A DNA stretch of 64,000 nucleotides from the NCBI RefSeq assembly GCF_003477885.1, contig NZ_QUEE01000002.1, positions 62,001 to 126,000 on the forward strand, given 5' to 3'. The DNA comes from Lachnotalea sp. AF33-28 (GTDB lineage: Bacteria; Bacillota; Clostridia; Lachnospirales; Lachnospiraceae). Shown here piece after piece: positions 45,603-55,644 of this stretch (the first letter of the stretch is position 1; each line of letters opens with the position of its first letter). The notes beneath the pieces were generated by a model, which saw nothing but the letters and a program-made list of their open reading frames with translations, did not search any database and was not told the origin of the DNA. A program made the position numbers and the translations under genes.

Positions 45603-47138
45603 GTGGAGAGAGAATCGGTAATTGTTCTGGACTTTGGCGGACAATATAATCAGCTTATTGCCAGAAGAGTGAGAGAGTGCAATGTTTACTGTGAAGTACT
45701 TCCGTATTTCACCAGTTTGGAGGAGATCAGGGGGAAAAATCCGAAGGGAATCATCTTTACCGGGGGGCCGGCCAGCGTTTACGCAGAGGATTCACCGAAG
45801 TGTCCGAAGGAAATCTTTCAGCTTGGGGTGCCGGTTTTAGGAATCTGTTATGGAGCACAGCTCATGACATATCTGCTGGGAGGCCGCGTGGAGCAAGCGC
45901 CTGTCAGAGAATACGGCAGGACGGAAGTGGAAGTGAACAACAGCTGTAAACTGTTCGACGGAGTGAACGGCAATACCGTCTGCTGGATGAGCCACACCGA
46001 TTATATCGCAGAGATGGCGCCGGGATTTGAGATCGCGGCCCATTCCAAGTCCTGCCCGGTCGCGGCCGTGCAGAATCCTGAAAAGAATTTATATGCCGTG
46101 CAGTTCCATCCGGAGGTAGTCCACACCGTGGAAGGCACAAAGATGTTAAGCAACTTTTTATTTAAGGTCTGCGGCTGCAAGGGCGACTGGAAGATGGATT
46201 CCTTTGTGGAAACCTCCATCCGCGCTCTGCGCGAAAAGATCGGCGATAAAAAGGTGCTCTGTGCCCTGTCCGGCGGCGTGGATTCCTCCGTGGCCGCCGT
46301 GCTTATCAGCAAAGCTGTAGGCAAGCAGCTGACCTGTATCTTCGTGGATCATGGCCTGCTTCGCAAAAACGAAGGCGATGAGGTGGAAGAGGTCTTTACC
46401 AAACAGTTTGACTTAAATTTCATCCGTGTAAACGCTCAGAAACAGTTCTACGACAAGCTGGCCGGTGCTGAGGAACCGGAGGATAAACGCAAGATCATCG
46501 GCGAAGAGTTCATCCGTGTCTTTGAAGCGGAGGCCAAAAAGATCGGCGCCGTGGATTATCTCGTTCAGGGAACCATCTATCCGGATGTGATTGAGAGCGG
46601 CCTTGGCAAATCCGCCGTGATCAAGAGCCACCACAACGTGGGCGGCCTTCCGGACTATGTGGATTTCAAAGAAATCATCGAACCCTTGCGGGATCTGTTT
46701 AAAGATGAGGTGAGAAAAGCCGGCCTGGAGCTGGGCATACCTGAAAAATTGGTCAGACGCCAGCCGTTCCCGGGTCCGGGTCTCGCGATCCGCATCATCG
46801 GTGAGGTGACGGAGGAAAAGATTCAGATGCTCCAGGATGCCGATGCGATCTTCCGCGAGGAGATAGCGAACGCCGGCCTGGATAAAAAGGTAAACCAGTA
46901 TTTTGCCGCGCTGACCAATATGCGCTCGGTCGGTGTCATGGGGGATGAGAGAACCTATGATTACGCGATCGCGCTGCGTGCAGTTACAACAACGGATTTC
47001 ATGACCGCGGAATTTGCGGAGCTTCCCTGGGAGTTGCTGGGAAAGGTGTCCAACAGGATTGTGAACGAAGTGAAGCATGTGAACCGGGTGCTGTATGACT
47101 GTACGGGGAAGCCGCCGGCGACGATTGAATTCGAGTAA
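45603..47138 (+). CDS. guaA: GMP synthase (glutamine-hydrolysing)
   Basis: 511 residues from GTG with GGGGGAG upstream. Class I glutamine amidotransferase domain with nucleophile Cys 82 in GICYGAQ and the HPEVVHT triad His; ATP-pyrophosphatase domain with P-loop LSGGVDSSVAA; C-terminal dimerisation domain ending KPPATIEFE. Converts XMP to GMP, following GuaB. The 3' end of guaA is a known integration site for mobile islands, and an island-like region starts directly after it. Confidence 0.97.
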   Translation: MERESVIVLDFGGQYNQLIARRVRECNVYCEVLPYFTSLEEIRGKNPKGIIFTGGPASVYAEDSPKCPKEIFQLGVPVLGICYGAQLMTYLLGGRVEQAPVREYGRTEVEVNNSCKLFDGVNGNTVCWMSHTDYIAEMAPGFEIAAHSKSCPVAAVQNPEKNLYAVQFHPEVVHTVEGTKMLSNFLFKVCGCKGDWKMDSFVETSIRALREKIGDKKVLCALSGGVDSSVAAVLISKAVGKQLTCIFVDHGLLRKNEGDEVEEVFTKQFDLNFIRVNAQKQFYDKLAGAEEPEDKRKIIGEEFIRVFEAEAKKIGAVDYLVQGTIYPDVIESGLGKSAVIKSHHNVGGLPDYVDFKEIIEPLRDLFKDEVRKAGLELGIPEKLVRRQPFPGPGLAIRIIGEVTEEKIQMLQDADAIFREEIANAGLDKKVNQYFAALTNMRSVGVMGDERTYDYAIALRAVTTTDFMTAEFAELPWELLGKVSNRIVNEVKHVNRVLYDCTGKPPATIEFE

Positions 47139-47292
47139 GTAAAGATGCATGGAAAGTGACTTATTTACTGGATTTTTCAGCATCTGTGGGTGCATTTTAT
47201 AACAATTTGATAACAGAAGTTCTAAATAGATTTGTTTACTTTAGTGAACCGCTCCGGTGGTTTGCAGGTGGATGACTTTTAGAACAAAAAGA

Positions 47293-47340
47293 AAACGGTT
47301 TTACTGATTCCTGATTGGAAGTCGGTAAAGCCGTTTTTTT
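47293..47340 (+). terminator. Terminator-like hairpin downstream of guaA
   Basis: ACGG-TTTTACTGA pairs with TCGGTAAAG-CCGT and is followed by seven T. It lies 155 bases after the guaA stop. Confidence 0.65.
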
Positions 47341-47374
47341 GCGTGCAACGAGCCGAACGAACATGCTCGCAGAT

Positions 47375-47599
47375 TTATTCCGTCTGCTCGTCCGCAGCAG
47401 TATGAGCAATGGCATCTGCCAAGTTACCATTCCCGGTGGAATGAAAAGCTGTGCTGCCGGATGCGGGATAGTGGTATCTCCATTCATCATATTCTTCTTT
47501 GGAGATTTCCCCTGCGAGAAGCTTTGCTTTCTGGTTTTGCCAGTCCTCCAACATTTGAAAGATGGTGTTTTGATGGATACGGATTGAAGACCTTGCCAA
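47375..47599 (-). pseudogene. Remnant of a mobile-element protein, minus strand
   Basis: Minus-strand frame of 74 residues with a convincing coiled helical piece (QMLEDWQNQKAKLLAGEISK then EEYDEWRYHYP). It looks like a protein tail from an integrative element, perhaps recombinase-associated; no SD or start is convincing. It abuts a plus-strand relaxase remnant, suggesting rearrangement. Confidence 0.35.
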
Positions 47600-47772
47600 A
47601 GGTAAAGGATCTGACTTCCCTGATTCAGGAACTGATGACCGAGCAGAAAAAACAGTATCAGAAATACAGAGAGACGCGGACAGAAATGCAAAACTGGCAG
47701 GCGGTCAAACAGAATCTGGACTCGGCACTCAACCGGGCAGAGAAAGAAAAGCATCGAGGTCTTGACCGATGA
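47592..47772 (+). pseudogene. Relaxase/mobilisation protein C-terminal remnant
   Basis: The frame reads LPKVKDLTSLIQELMTEQKK, then QYQKYRETRTEM and VKQNLDSALNR to a stop at 47772. This lysine/glutamate-rich helical ending is typical of the C terminus of relaxases of Lachnospiraceae integrative elements. The nuclease domain is absent. Confidence 0.55.
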
Positions 47773-47904
47773 TGGACGGACGTAAAAACGGACGTCAGGG
47801 GGTCTGGGGTATCACCAGCAAGCAGGGAAAATATATATTTTTCCATTGCTTGCTAAGACAGTCAGAAAGAAAAACACACCAACACAAGAGAGGAGCATTT
47901 TATC

Positions 47905-48282
47905 ATGACAGAACTGAAAAAAGAGATCGTTGAAAATGGCATTCACTATACTTTACACGGAGATTATTATCTCCCGGACATCGTGTGTTCGACGGAAAAA
48001 CATCCTATTGGGAAGTGGGGATGGATGCACAGGGAGTACCTGAAGGAGACCAACACGCTGCTTTTGAACGAATTGATTCTGACGGACAGGTTGTATTCCT
48101 ATCTTGCTGACCTGAATGAGCAGGCACAGAGGCGATATGAGAGGATTATTCAGCAGATGACGGAAGCAGAAAAAGTGAATGAGGAATTGAAGCGCCGTTC
48201 CTGGTTGGAGTGGGTGCGCTCTATGCAGAGCATCGTAAACCGTGCAGAAGAGATCATCTTGCATGAGATGATTTATGTTTGA
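47905..48282 (+). CDS. TnpV-like transposon-encoded protein
   Basis: 125 residues matching the TnpV plan: TYTL-type opening (HYTLHGDYYLPDI), PIGKWGWMHREYLKE, a helical middle and a C terminus AEEIILHEMIYV. TnpV proteins occur in Clostridial integrative and transposable elements; function is unknown. AGAGAGGAG SD. Complete, and the first intact gene of the island. Confidence 0.8.
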   Translation: MTELKKEIVENGIHYTLHGDYYLPDIVCSTEKHPIGKWGWMHREYLKETNTLLLNELILTDRLYSYLADLNEQAQRRYERIIQQMTEAEKVNEELKRRSWLEWVRSMQSIVNRAEEIILHEMIYV

Positions 48283-48297
48283 AGGGGGAAGTATTTG

Positions 48298-48765
48298 ATG
48301 GAGAAAATGCAGATTTTCAATGATGAGCAGTTTGGAAAAATCAGGACAGTAACGATAGGGGGTGAGCCGTGGTTTGTCGGGAAGGATGTGTGTGCTGCTT
48401 TTGGAGATACCAATTATCGGCGATCTCTGGGACGACTGGATGCGGATAAAAAGGGTGTGTCACAAATAGAAACGGCAGGTGGGAAACAACCCGTGACCGT
48501 AATTAATGAGAGTGGTCTTTATTCCCTGCTCTTTGCCATGCAACCACAGAAAGCGAAGGGTGTGTCACATGATAATGGAAAGGTGGAGGAACGGATGGAG
48601 ATGGTCAGAAGGTTTAGACGGTGGATTACTCATGAGGTTATTCCGGCGATTCGTAGGAACGGAGGTTATATGACAGATCGGATGATGGAAGAGGTGAAGG
48701 AAAATTCGGAATTGATTTATGAGATTGCGGAGAGAATTGTGGGAGAAATAGCTGATCATATGTAA
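48298..48765 (+). CDS. BRO-N domain antirepressor-like protein
   Basis: 155 residues. N-terminal BRO-N domain (about 1-110: IRTVTIGGEPWFVGKDVC, LGRLDADKKGV, INESGLYSL). Found in phage and mobile-element antirepressors that bind DNA. The C-terminal region is a short helix rather than a full ANT/KilA-C domain. GGGGGAAG before the ATG. Possibly regulates the element. Confidence 0.85.
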   Translation: MEKMQIFNDEQFGKIRTVTIGGEPWFVGKDVCAAFGDTNYRRSLGRLDADKKGVSQIETAGGKQPVTVINESGLYSLLFAMQPQKAKGVSHDNGKVEERMEMVRRFRRWITHEVIPAIRRNGGYMTDRMMEEVKENSELIYEIAERIVGEIADHM

Positions 48766-48870
48766 TGGTTTTGCTTCGGAGAGTCTTGCAAGTGCAGGGG
48801 TTTTTGCAGGTTTTTTTGGAGCAGAGCCTCTGCTCAACTACTTATAAAACGTAGCATTGTAAAGAGAGCG

Positions 48871-48924
48871 ATTCGCATTGAGATGCGAATAATGATTGTT
48901 TAAATATAAAAAGTGTGATATTGT
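48871..48924 (+). promoter_or_regulatory. Operator-like dyad and promoter of the HTH-RM operon
   Basis: The perfect inverted repeat ATTCGCAT-TGAG-ATGCGAAT (48871-48890) lies just upstream of TTGTTT (48896) and TATTGT (48919), 17 bases apart. A likely binding site for the XRE protein that follows. Confidence 0.5.
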
Positions 48925-48984
48925 TTCTATAGACAAGTCTTTTAAGGATAGATGAGTTTGCTGTATTCATCAAGGAGGAGCCAC

Positions 48985-49197
48985 ATGGCTGTATCATATA
49001 ATCGTTTATGGAAACTATTGATAGATAAAAAAATGAGTCAGGCCGATATGCGTAAGGCGGCAGAAATTGCTCCTAATACATTAACACGTATGCGAAAAGA
49101 TGAAGAAGTTACGCTTGCAGTACTGAGCAGAATTTGCAAATCACTGAAATGCGATTTTGGAGATATTGTGGAATACATTGATGAGGAGGACACGTGA
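48985..49197 (+). CDS. Small XRE-type HTH regulator of the restriction-modification operon
   Basis: 70 residues, essentially one HTH domain (LWKLLIDKKMSQADMRKAAE, PNTLTRMRKDEEV). AAGGAGGAG 6 bases before the ATG. It sits two bases upstream of hsdR, so it probably acts as a controller protein that times or limits restriction expression, as in other RM systems with small HTH genes. Confidence 0.88.
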   Translation: MAVSYNRLWKLLIDKKMSQADMRKAAEIAPNTLTRMRKDEEVTLAVLSRICKSLKCDFGDIVEYIDEEDT

Positions 49198-49198
49198 T

Positions 49199-51937
49199 AT
49201 GACGCCCGAAGAAAAAGCGCGGCTTGTGATTGACGAGAAACTTCGCCAGTCCGGCTGGGTTATTCAAGACATGAAAAAGTTGAATCTTTCTGTTGCACTT
49301 GGCGTTGCTGTCCGTGAATTTCCTACAAGTACAGGCGAAGTAGACTATGCTCTTTTTATTGACAGTAAGCCTGTGGGTGTTGCCGAAGCAAAGCGTGAAG
49401 AAAAAGGCGAATCCATTACCGATGTTGAGGTACAGTCCGGACGTTATGCGAACAGCAGATTCAAGTGGATAAAGAATAATTATCAAATTCGCTTTGCCTA
49501 TGAAGCAACAGACAAACTGATTCGATTTACCGACTATAACGATATTAAATACCGTTCCCGAACCGTATTCTCATTCCATCGACCGGAAACCCTGCTTGCA
49601 CTTTTGGAACAGCCGGATACCATTCGTAATAATATGAAGCATTTTCCTGTGTTGGATGAAACGGGATTTCGCAAATGTCAGGTGAACGCTATCAAGAATT
49701 TAGACCGTTCTTTTGCAGAGAACCGTCCAAAAGCACTGGTGCAAATGGCAACAGGCGCAGGAAAAACTTTTACTGCAATTACTGCCGCCTACCGTTTACT
49801 GAAATACGGAAAAATGAACCGCATTCTTTTTCTTGTAGATACCAGAGGTCTTGGTGAACAGGCAGAACGTGAGTTTCTGGCCTACACACCTAATGATGAT
49901 CCGCGCTCTTTTTCTCAGCTTTATGGCGTTCGCAGATTGAAAAATTCCTACATACCCAATGATATTCAAATTTGCATCTGCACCATTCAGAGAATGTACT
50001 CTATCTTAAAGGGTGAGGAGCTGGATGAATCCACCGAAGAAAAATCCTTTGCGGAATTTGTAACGGCGGAAAGCAAAGCGCCAAAAGAAGTGGTTTATAA
50101 CGAAAAATATCCGCCGGAATTCTTTGATTGCATCATAGTCGATGAATGCCACCGCTCCATTTATAATGTGTGGAGCCAAGTGCTGACTTATTTTGATGCG
50201 TTTATTATTGGCTTGACCGCTACCCCGGATAATCGCACCTTTGCGTTTTTTAATGAGAATATCGTCAGCGAGTATCCCCGTGAACAAGCCATTATTGATG
50301 GCGTGAATGTTGGTGAGGATATATTCCTTATCGAAACACGGGTGGGAAAAAATGGTGCACATCTGATGAAGCAATTAATTGAATACCGTGATCGCTTGTC
50401 CAGAGCCAAACGCTGGAAACAGCTTGATGAGGATGTGGATTACAAGCCGACCCAGCTTGACCGGGATATTGTCAACCCGAGCCAGATTCGCACGGTCATT
50501 CGCTCGTTTAAGGAAAATTTGTTTACCACACTGTTCCCACGCAGAAAAGAAGTGCCAAAAACACTGATTTTTGCAAAGACAGACAGCCATGCGGATGACA
50601 TTATTCAAATCGTCCGTGAGGAATTTGGCGAGGGCAATGACTTCTGCCGAAAAATCACCTATTCTGCGGATAACCCGGAATCGGTCTTAAGTTCCTTCCG
50701 TAACGATTACAACCCTCGTATTGCCGTTACTGTGGATATGATTGCCACCGGTACCGATGTCAAGCCGATTGAGTGCTTGATCTTCATGCGTGATGTACGC
50801 AGCAAGAACTATTTTGAGCAGATGAAAGGCAGAGGCACTCGTGTACTCAGCAAGGATGACTTGCAGAAGGTCACCCCGTCTGCCACAGAAAATAAAGACC
50901 ATTTTGTTATTGTGGATGCCGTTGGCGTAACGAAATCCAAGAAATCGGATACCAGACCGCTGGAACGCAAACCAACCGTCAGCATGAAAGAACTCATGAT
51001 GAATGTGGCGCTTGGTGCAAAGGACGAGGATACTCTGACCTCGCTTGCAAACCGTGTGATTCGTTTGAACAGTCAGATGTCTCCGGCAGAGCGCAAACAG
51101 TTTGAAGCCACAGTCGGCACAGCTGCCGGAACAGTTGCGGAAAATCTGCTGAATGCTTTTGACGAGGATGTACTGCGGGCAAAGGCGCAAGCGGATACAG
51201 GCTCTGCAGAAGTTACGGAAGAACAATTGAAGCAGGCGCAGAAAGAATTAGTACAGACTGCCGTTGCTCCGTTCCATGACCCGGATGTCCGCGATTACAT
51301 CGAAAATGTGCGCCGCAGTCATGACCAGATTATTGATAATGTGAATATAGACTCGGTTGTGTTCGCAGGCTTTGATGCAAAGCAGGAGGAAAATGCAGAC
51401 CGTATTATCGCCACCTTCCATGAATTCATAGAAGAAAACAAGGACGAGATACTTGCTTTGCGTATCATCTATAACGAAAGCTACAAAGACCGCCCAATGG
51501 CAATTGAGCAGCTAAAGGCACTTTATGAAAAACTAAAAGGCAAAGGCATCACCGTGGTACGCCTATGGGACTGCTATGCCATCAAGAAGCCGGATAAGGT
51601 AAAGCGCGGCACGGTGGCACAGCTGACCGACTTGATTTCCATCATTCGCTTTGAAATAGGATATTACGATAGCCTTACCCCTTTTGCGGATAAGGTGAAT
51701 TACAACTTTATGCAATGGACATTCAAGCGCAACGCCGGAAATATTCAGTTTACCGAAAGTCAGATGGAATGGCTGCGTCTGATTAAAGACCACATTGCAA
51801 CATCTCTCAGTATTCTGTTGGAGGATTTGGACTTGACACCCTTTGACCGCAAAGGTGGTCTGCTGGGGTTCTACGATTCTTTTGGGGATGGGTACGAGGA
51901 GATATTAAATGAGATGAACACAGAATTGGTAGCGTAA
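49199..51937 (+). CDS. hsdR: Type I restriction endonuclease, HsdR subunit
   Basis: 912 residues. N-terminal PD-(D/E)xK nuclease (GEVDYALFIDSKPVGVAEAK, about 46-65), then a superfamily 2 helicase motor with Walker A MATGAGKTF (about 185) and Walker B VDECHRS (about 315), helicase motif VI region GRGTRVL, and an EcoEI-type C-terminal domain. It translocates and cuts unmodified DNA in complex with HsdM and HsdS. Start: GAGGAGG 9 bases upstream of ATG 49199. Length normal, no damage. Confidence 0.95.
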   Translation: MTPEEKARLVIDEKLRQSGWVIQDMKKLNLSVALGVAVREFPTSTGEVDYALFIDSKPVGVAEAKREEKGESITDVEVQSGRYANSRFKWIKNNYQIRFAYEATDKLIRFTDYNDIKYRSRTVFSFHRPETLLALLEQPDTIRNNMKHFPVLDETGFRKCQVNAIKNLDRSFAENRPKALVQMATGAGKTFTAITAAYRLLKYGKMNRILFLVDTRGLGEQAEREFLAYTPNDDPRSFSQLYGVRRLKNSYIPNDIQICICTIQRMYSILKGEELDESTEEKSFAEFVTAESKAPKEVVYNEKYPPEFFDCIIVDECHRSIYNVWSQVLTYFDAFIIGLTATPDNRTFAFFNENIVSEYPREQAIIDGVNVGEDIFLIETRVGKNGAHLMKQLIEYRDRLSRAKRWKQLDEDVDYKPTQLDRDIVNPSQIRTVIRSFKENLFTTLFPRRKEVPKTLIFAKTDSHADDIIQIVREEFGEGNDFCRKITYSADNPESVLSSFRNDYNPRIAVTVDMIATGTDVKPIECLIFMRDVRSKNYFEQMKGRGTRVLSKDDLQKVTPSATENKDHFVIVDAVGVTKSKKSDTRPLERKPTVSMKELMMNVALGAKDEDTLTSLANRVIRLNSQMSPAERKQFEATVGTAAGTVAENLLNAFDEDVLRAKAQADTGSAEVTEEQLKQAQKELVQTAVAPFHDPDVRDYIENVRRSHDQIIDNVNIDSVVFAGFDAKQEENADRIIATFHEFIEENKDEILALRIIYNESYKDRPMAIEQLKALYEKLKGKGITVVRLWDCYAIKKPDKVKRGTVAQLTDLISIIRFEIGYYDSLTPFADKVNYNFMQWTFKRNAGNIQFTESQMEWLRLIKDHIATSLSILLEDLDLTPFDRKGGLLGFYDSFGDGYEEILNEMNTELVA

Positions 51938-51948
51938 GGAGGTTTCAA

Positions 51949-53085
51949 GTGGAACTCAAAGAATACGAATTGGGAGAATTGCTTCCATACGAGCAGCCAT
52001 CAGCTTATATTGTAGAAACAACAGATTATAATGACTCCTATAAAACACCTGTATTGACAGCAGGAAAATCATTTATTCTCGGATATACAAATGAAACCGA
52101 AGGAATATTTGATAAATTGCCCGTCATAATATTTGACGATTTTACTACTGCCACGCAGTATGTCAACTTCAAATTTAAGGTAAAATCTTCGGCAATGAAG
52201 ATTTTGAACATAAACATTGAATTGGTATTGCCAAAGTACATTTTTTACAGGATGCAGATCATTCATATTGAACACAGCACACACAAACGATACTGGATTC
52301 AGCAGTATTCCAAGCTAAAAGTTGCTATTCCGCCGTTGCCCGAACAAGAACGCATCGTCGACCGCATTGAGGAACTATTCTCCGAACTGGATAAGGCTGT
52401 GGAAACCTTGCAGACTACTAAGCAGCAGTTGGCGGTGTATCGGCAGGCGGTGCTGAAAGAGGTGTTTGAATCGTTCAAACGGAAAAGCATACCCGAAAGA
52501 CATATTGATGATATATGCGATTGTATTGTGGATTGCCCGCATTCAACTCCCAAATGGGTAGAAGAAGGGAAACTTTGCTTACGAACAACGAACTTCCGTA
52601 AGGGATTTTTAGATTTGTCCAAACCAAACTATGTTTCCGATAGTACATTTGAAAGCCGAATAGTACGTCTCCGCCCTTTGCCGGGAGATGTTTTATATAG
52701 CCGTGAGGGAGCCATATTAGGAATAGCTTGTATCATTCCAAAAGGACTTGAAGTATGCTTGGGACAACGAATGATGCTGTTAAGAACTGGCACAGATGTG
52801 AACAATAGATTTCTGATGCATTATTTGAACTCACCATATCTAAACAGTGTCATTACAGAAAATATTGGTGGGTCTGCATCACCACATATTAATGTAGGCG
52901 ATATAAAGAAATTCTTGATTCCAGTTCCCGACATAAATGAACAGAATCAAGCAGTACAAATTATCGAATCCCGTCTATCCGTCTGCGAAAGTATCGAGCA
53001 GATTGTGGACACCGCATTGGTACAGGCTGATGCCATGCGACAGAGCATACTAAAACAAGCCTTTGAAGGAGGAGTGAATCCATGA
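51949..53085 (+). CDS. hsdS: Type I RM specificity subunit HsdS
   Basis: 378 residues from GTG with AAGGAGG. Two target-recognition domains (about 1-120 and 185-330) are each followed by a helical spacer (PPLPEQERIVDRIEELFSEL; PDINEQNQAVQIIESRL). It sets a bipartite DNA recognition sequence, not predictable here. Only one hsdS is present; no alternative TRD cassettes or inverted repeats are evident nearby. Its stop overlaps the next start (ATGA). Confidence 0.92.
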   Translation: MELKEYELGELLPYEQPSAYIVETTDYNDSYKTPVLTAGKSFILGYTNETEGIFDKLPVIIFDDFTTATQYVNFKFKVKSSAMKILNINIELVLPKYIFYRMQIIHIEHSTHKRYWIQQYSKLKVAIPPLPEQERIVDRIEELFSELDKAVETLQTTKQQLAVYRQAVLKEVFESFKRKSIPERHIDDICDCIVDCPHSTPKWVEEGKLCLRTTNFRKGFLDLSKPNYVSDSTFESRIVRLRPLPGDVLYSREGAILGIACIIPKGLEVCLGQRMMLLRTGTDVNNRFLMHYLNSPYLNSVITENIGGSASPHINVGDIKKFLIPVPDINEQNQAVQIIESRLSVCESIEQIVDTALVQADAMRQSILKQAFEGGVNP

Positions 53086-54137
53086 GTGAACAGTCTAAAC
53101 TACTTTCGGCGGATGGAACCATATTAAGCACTGCCATATCAGAAATCCGTGAACTGCTGAATAAGTCCCGTCAGAATGTAGCAACACAGGTGAATCAGGA
53201 ATTGCTGTCTACTTATTGGCGTATTGGCGAGATTATTGTCCGTTATGAACAGAACGAACAGATACGTGCAGTTTATGGGGAAGAGACATTGCGTCAGTTT
53301 TCAAAGACGTTGACAAGAGAATTTGGGAAAGGTTTTTCTCGCTCTAATGTTTATAATATGAGATTGTTCTATCAGACTTATCAAAAATTCCAGACAGTGT
53401 CTGGAAAATTGTCATGGTCGCATTACTGTGAACTGTTGAGTATTTCAGATCCTGATAAAAGAGCTTTTTATGAAAAGGAATGCATCGCTTCCGGTTGGTC
53501 TATTCGCGAATTGAAGCGTCAAAAGGAAAGTATGCTATTTGAGCGGCTCCTGCTTTCCCGTGGGGATTCCAACAAAAATGAAGTCCTCTCATTGGCGCAG
53601 CAGGGAGTAGAATATACGCAACCCGGCGATATTGTGCGTGATCCGTATGTGTTTGAATTTCTTGGATTGCCCGAAAACAAGCCAATCATGGAAAACGATT
53701 TGGAAGCGGCGCTGGTGCGCAATATAGAAAACTTCCTTTTGGAGCTGGGAAGAGGATTTATGTTCGTTGGTACACAGCAGAGAGTTCCGGTTGGAAACAC
53801 CATGCGCTATGTGGATATGGTGTTTTACAATAAAATGTTCCGCGCTTATGTGCTGATTGAACTAAAGGCGAAGGAGTTTATGCCGGAGGCCGCCGGGCAA
53901 TTGAATATGTATTTGAATTACTATCGGGAGGAAGTGAACGATCCTGATGATAATCCGCCGATTGGTCTTATTTTGTGTACAGATAAGAACAATCTGGATG
54001 TGCAGTATGCATTGGGGGGTCTGTCAAATCAGATCTTTGTTTCCAGGTATGTGCTTTATATGCCAGAAAAGGAACAATTGCTTGCACAAGTGGAGCGTGT
54101 CTTGAATAAATGGCACGGGGAGGAAGAAAATGAGTGA
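53082..54137 (+). CDS. YhcG/DUF1016-family PD-(D/E)xK nuclease inside the RM operon
   Basis: 351 residues. The N-terminal DUF1016 helical region (STYWRIGEIIVRYEQ, SRSNVYNMRLFYQTY) is typical. The C-terminal nuclease domain has catalytic Asp in MRYVDMVF and ExK in VLIELKAKEF. Overlaps hsdS by 4 and hsdM by 8 bases, so it is translated as part of the RM operon. Such genes often accompany type I RM or other defence loci; the exact role is unknown. Confidence 0.9.
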   Translation: MSEQSKLLSADGTILSTAISEIRELLNKSRQNVATQVNQELLSTYWRIGEIIVRYEQNEQIRAVYGEETLRQFSKTLTREFGKGFSRSNVYNMRLFYQTYQKFQTVSGKLSWSHYCELLSISDPDKRAFYEKECIASGWSIRELKRQKESMLFERLLLSRGDSNKNEVLSLAQQGVEYTQPGDIVRDPYVFEFLGLPENKPIMENDLEAALVRNIENFLLELGRGFMFVGTQQRVPVGNTMRYVDMVFYNKMFRAYVLIELKAKEFMPEAAGQLNMYLNYYREEVNDPDDNPPIGLILCTDKNNLDVQYALGGLSNQIFVSRYVLYMPEKEQLLAQVERVLNKWHGEEENE

Positions 54138-55617
54138 ACAAACATCAGCAATCGTATCAAAGGTTTGGGGAATGTGTAATCCGCTCCGTGATGACGGTGT
54201 TTCCTACGGAGATTATCTGGAGCAGCTTACATACCTTATCTTCCTGAAAATGTCAGATGAGTATTCCAAACCACCTTATAAAAAAGAAACGGGCATTCCT
54301 GCTGGATACACATGGTCGGATATGAACACCCTCAAGGGTGCGGAATTGGAAGAACAGTATAAATCCACGCTGGAGGAGCTGGGCAAGCAAGGTGGTATTC
54401 TCGGCAAAATCTTCAAAGGTGCAAGCAACAAAATCAGCAGTGCCGCCATTTTGTATCGTGTGGTGCAGATGATTGACAATGAAAAATGGGTAGCTATGTC
54501 CTCCGATGTCAAGGGCGAAATCTATGAAGGCTTGTTGCAAAAGAATGCGGAAGATATTAAGAGCGGCGCAGGTCAGTATTTTACCCCTCGTCCACTGATT
54601 CACGCAATGGTGAAATGTGTCCGCCCGGAGCCTATGAAAACTATCGCGGATCCCTGCTGCGGTTCGGGAGGATTCTTCCTCGCTTCGCAGTCGTTCATTG
54701 CCGACCCCGAGAACTATTCTCTTGACCGTGAACAGAAAGAATTTTTGAAAAATGAAACTTTCTACGGCAATGAAATTGTGTCTGCTACCTACAAAACCGC
54801 ATTGATGAATCTGTATCTCCACAATATCGGTGATATTTACGGCAATGTTCCGATTGCCTATGGTGATGCACTGCTCACCGATCCCGGCTACCGTGTGGAT
54901 TATGTACTGACCAATCCTCCATTCGGAAAAAAGTCTGCACTTACCTTTACGAATGAAGAGGGAGAGCAGGAGGAAGAAGACCTCGTATACAACCGACAGG
55001 ATTTCTGGACAACCAGCTCCAATAAACAGCTAAACTTTGTACAGCATATCAATACCATCCTCAAAGCCACGGGCAAGGCTGCCGTTGTTGTGCCGGATAA
55101 TGTTTTGTTTGAGGGTGGGGCAGGAGAAATCGTGCGTAAAAAGCTGTTGGAAACCACGGACCTACATACCATTCTTCGCTTGCCGACAGGTATTTTCTAC
55201 AAGCCGGGGGTAAAGGCAAATGTTATCTTTTTTGATAAACGCCCAGCCAGTGCCGAAATGCAGACGAAAGATGTATGGATATATGATTTTCGTACCAATA
55301 TCCATTTCACACTGAAACAGCATCCGATGTCTGATGCAGACCTTTTGGATTTCATTCAGTGTTACAATCCGGAGAACCGTCATGAGCGTAAGGAAACATG
55401 GTCAGAGGAGAATCCAGATGGGCGGTTCCGCCGATTCGATGTAAAAGAAATTTTGGAACGTGATAAGACAAGCCTTGACTTGTTCTGGATAAAGGATAAA
55501 TCACTTGCAGACCTCGACAGTTTACCTGCTCCGGATGAAATTGCGGTAGATATTATTGAAAATCTACAGAGCGCGTTGGAGAGCTTTCAGGGATTACGGG
55601 CGCATTTAAAAAAATGA
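54130..55617 (+). CDS. hsdM: Type I RM methyltransferase, HsdM subunit
   Basis: 495 residues. N-terminal HsdM helical domain (PLRDDGVSYGDYLEQLTYLI), then N6-adenine methyltransferase with SAM site IADPCCGSGGFFLAS and catalytic NPPF in VLTNPPFGKK. Methylates host DNA at the site chosen by HsdS. Last gene of the operon; a terminator-like hairpin lies at 55752-55797. Confidence 0.95.
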   Translation: MSEQTSAIVSKVWGMCNPLRDDGVSYGDYLEQLTYLIFLKMSDEYSKPPYKKETGIPAGYTWSDMNTLKGAELEEQYKSTLEELGKQGGILGKIFKGASNKISSAAILYRVVQMIDNEKWVAMSSDVKGEIYEGLLQKNAEDIKSGAGQYFTPRPLIHAMVKCVRPEPMKTIADPCCGSGGFFLASQSFIADPENYSLDREQKEFLKNETFYGNEIVSATYKTALMNLYLHNIGDIYGNVPIAYGDALLTDPGYRVDYVLTNPPFGKKSALTFTNEEGEQEEEDLVYNRQDFWTTSSNKQLNFVQHINTILKATGKAAVVVPDNVLFEGGAGEIVRKKLLETTDLHTILRLPTGIFYKPGVKANVIFFDKRPASAEMQTKDVWIYDFRTNIHFTLKQHPMSDADLLDFIQCYNPENRHERKETWSEENPDGRFRRFDVKEILERDKTSLDLFWIKDKSLADLDSLPAPDEIAVDIIENLQSALESFQGLRAHLKK

Positions 55618-55644
55618 TGTTTCAGCAAAAAGAAGACTGGAGAA

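Noticed and set aside
46413..47195. 260-codon frame antisense to guaA
   Set aside because: Codon-shadow of guaA with atypical composition and no SD.
47236..47754. 172-codon minus-strand frame downstream of guaA
   Set aside because: Crosses a terminator and the antisense of a relaxase remnant; low-complexity composition.
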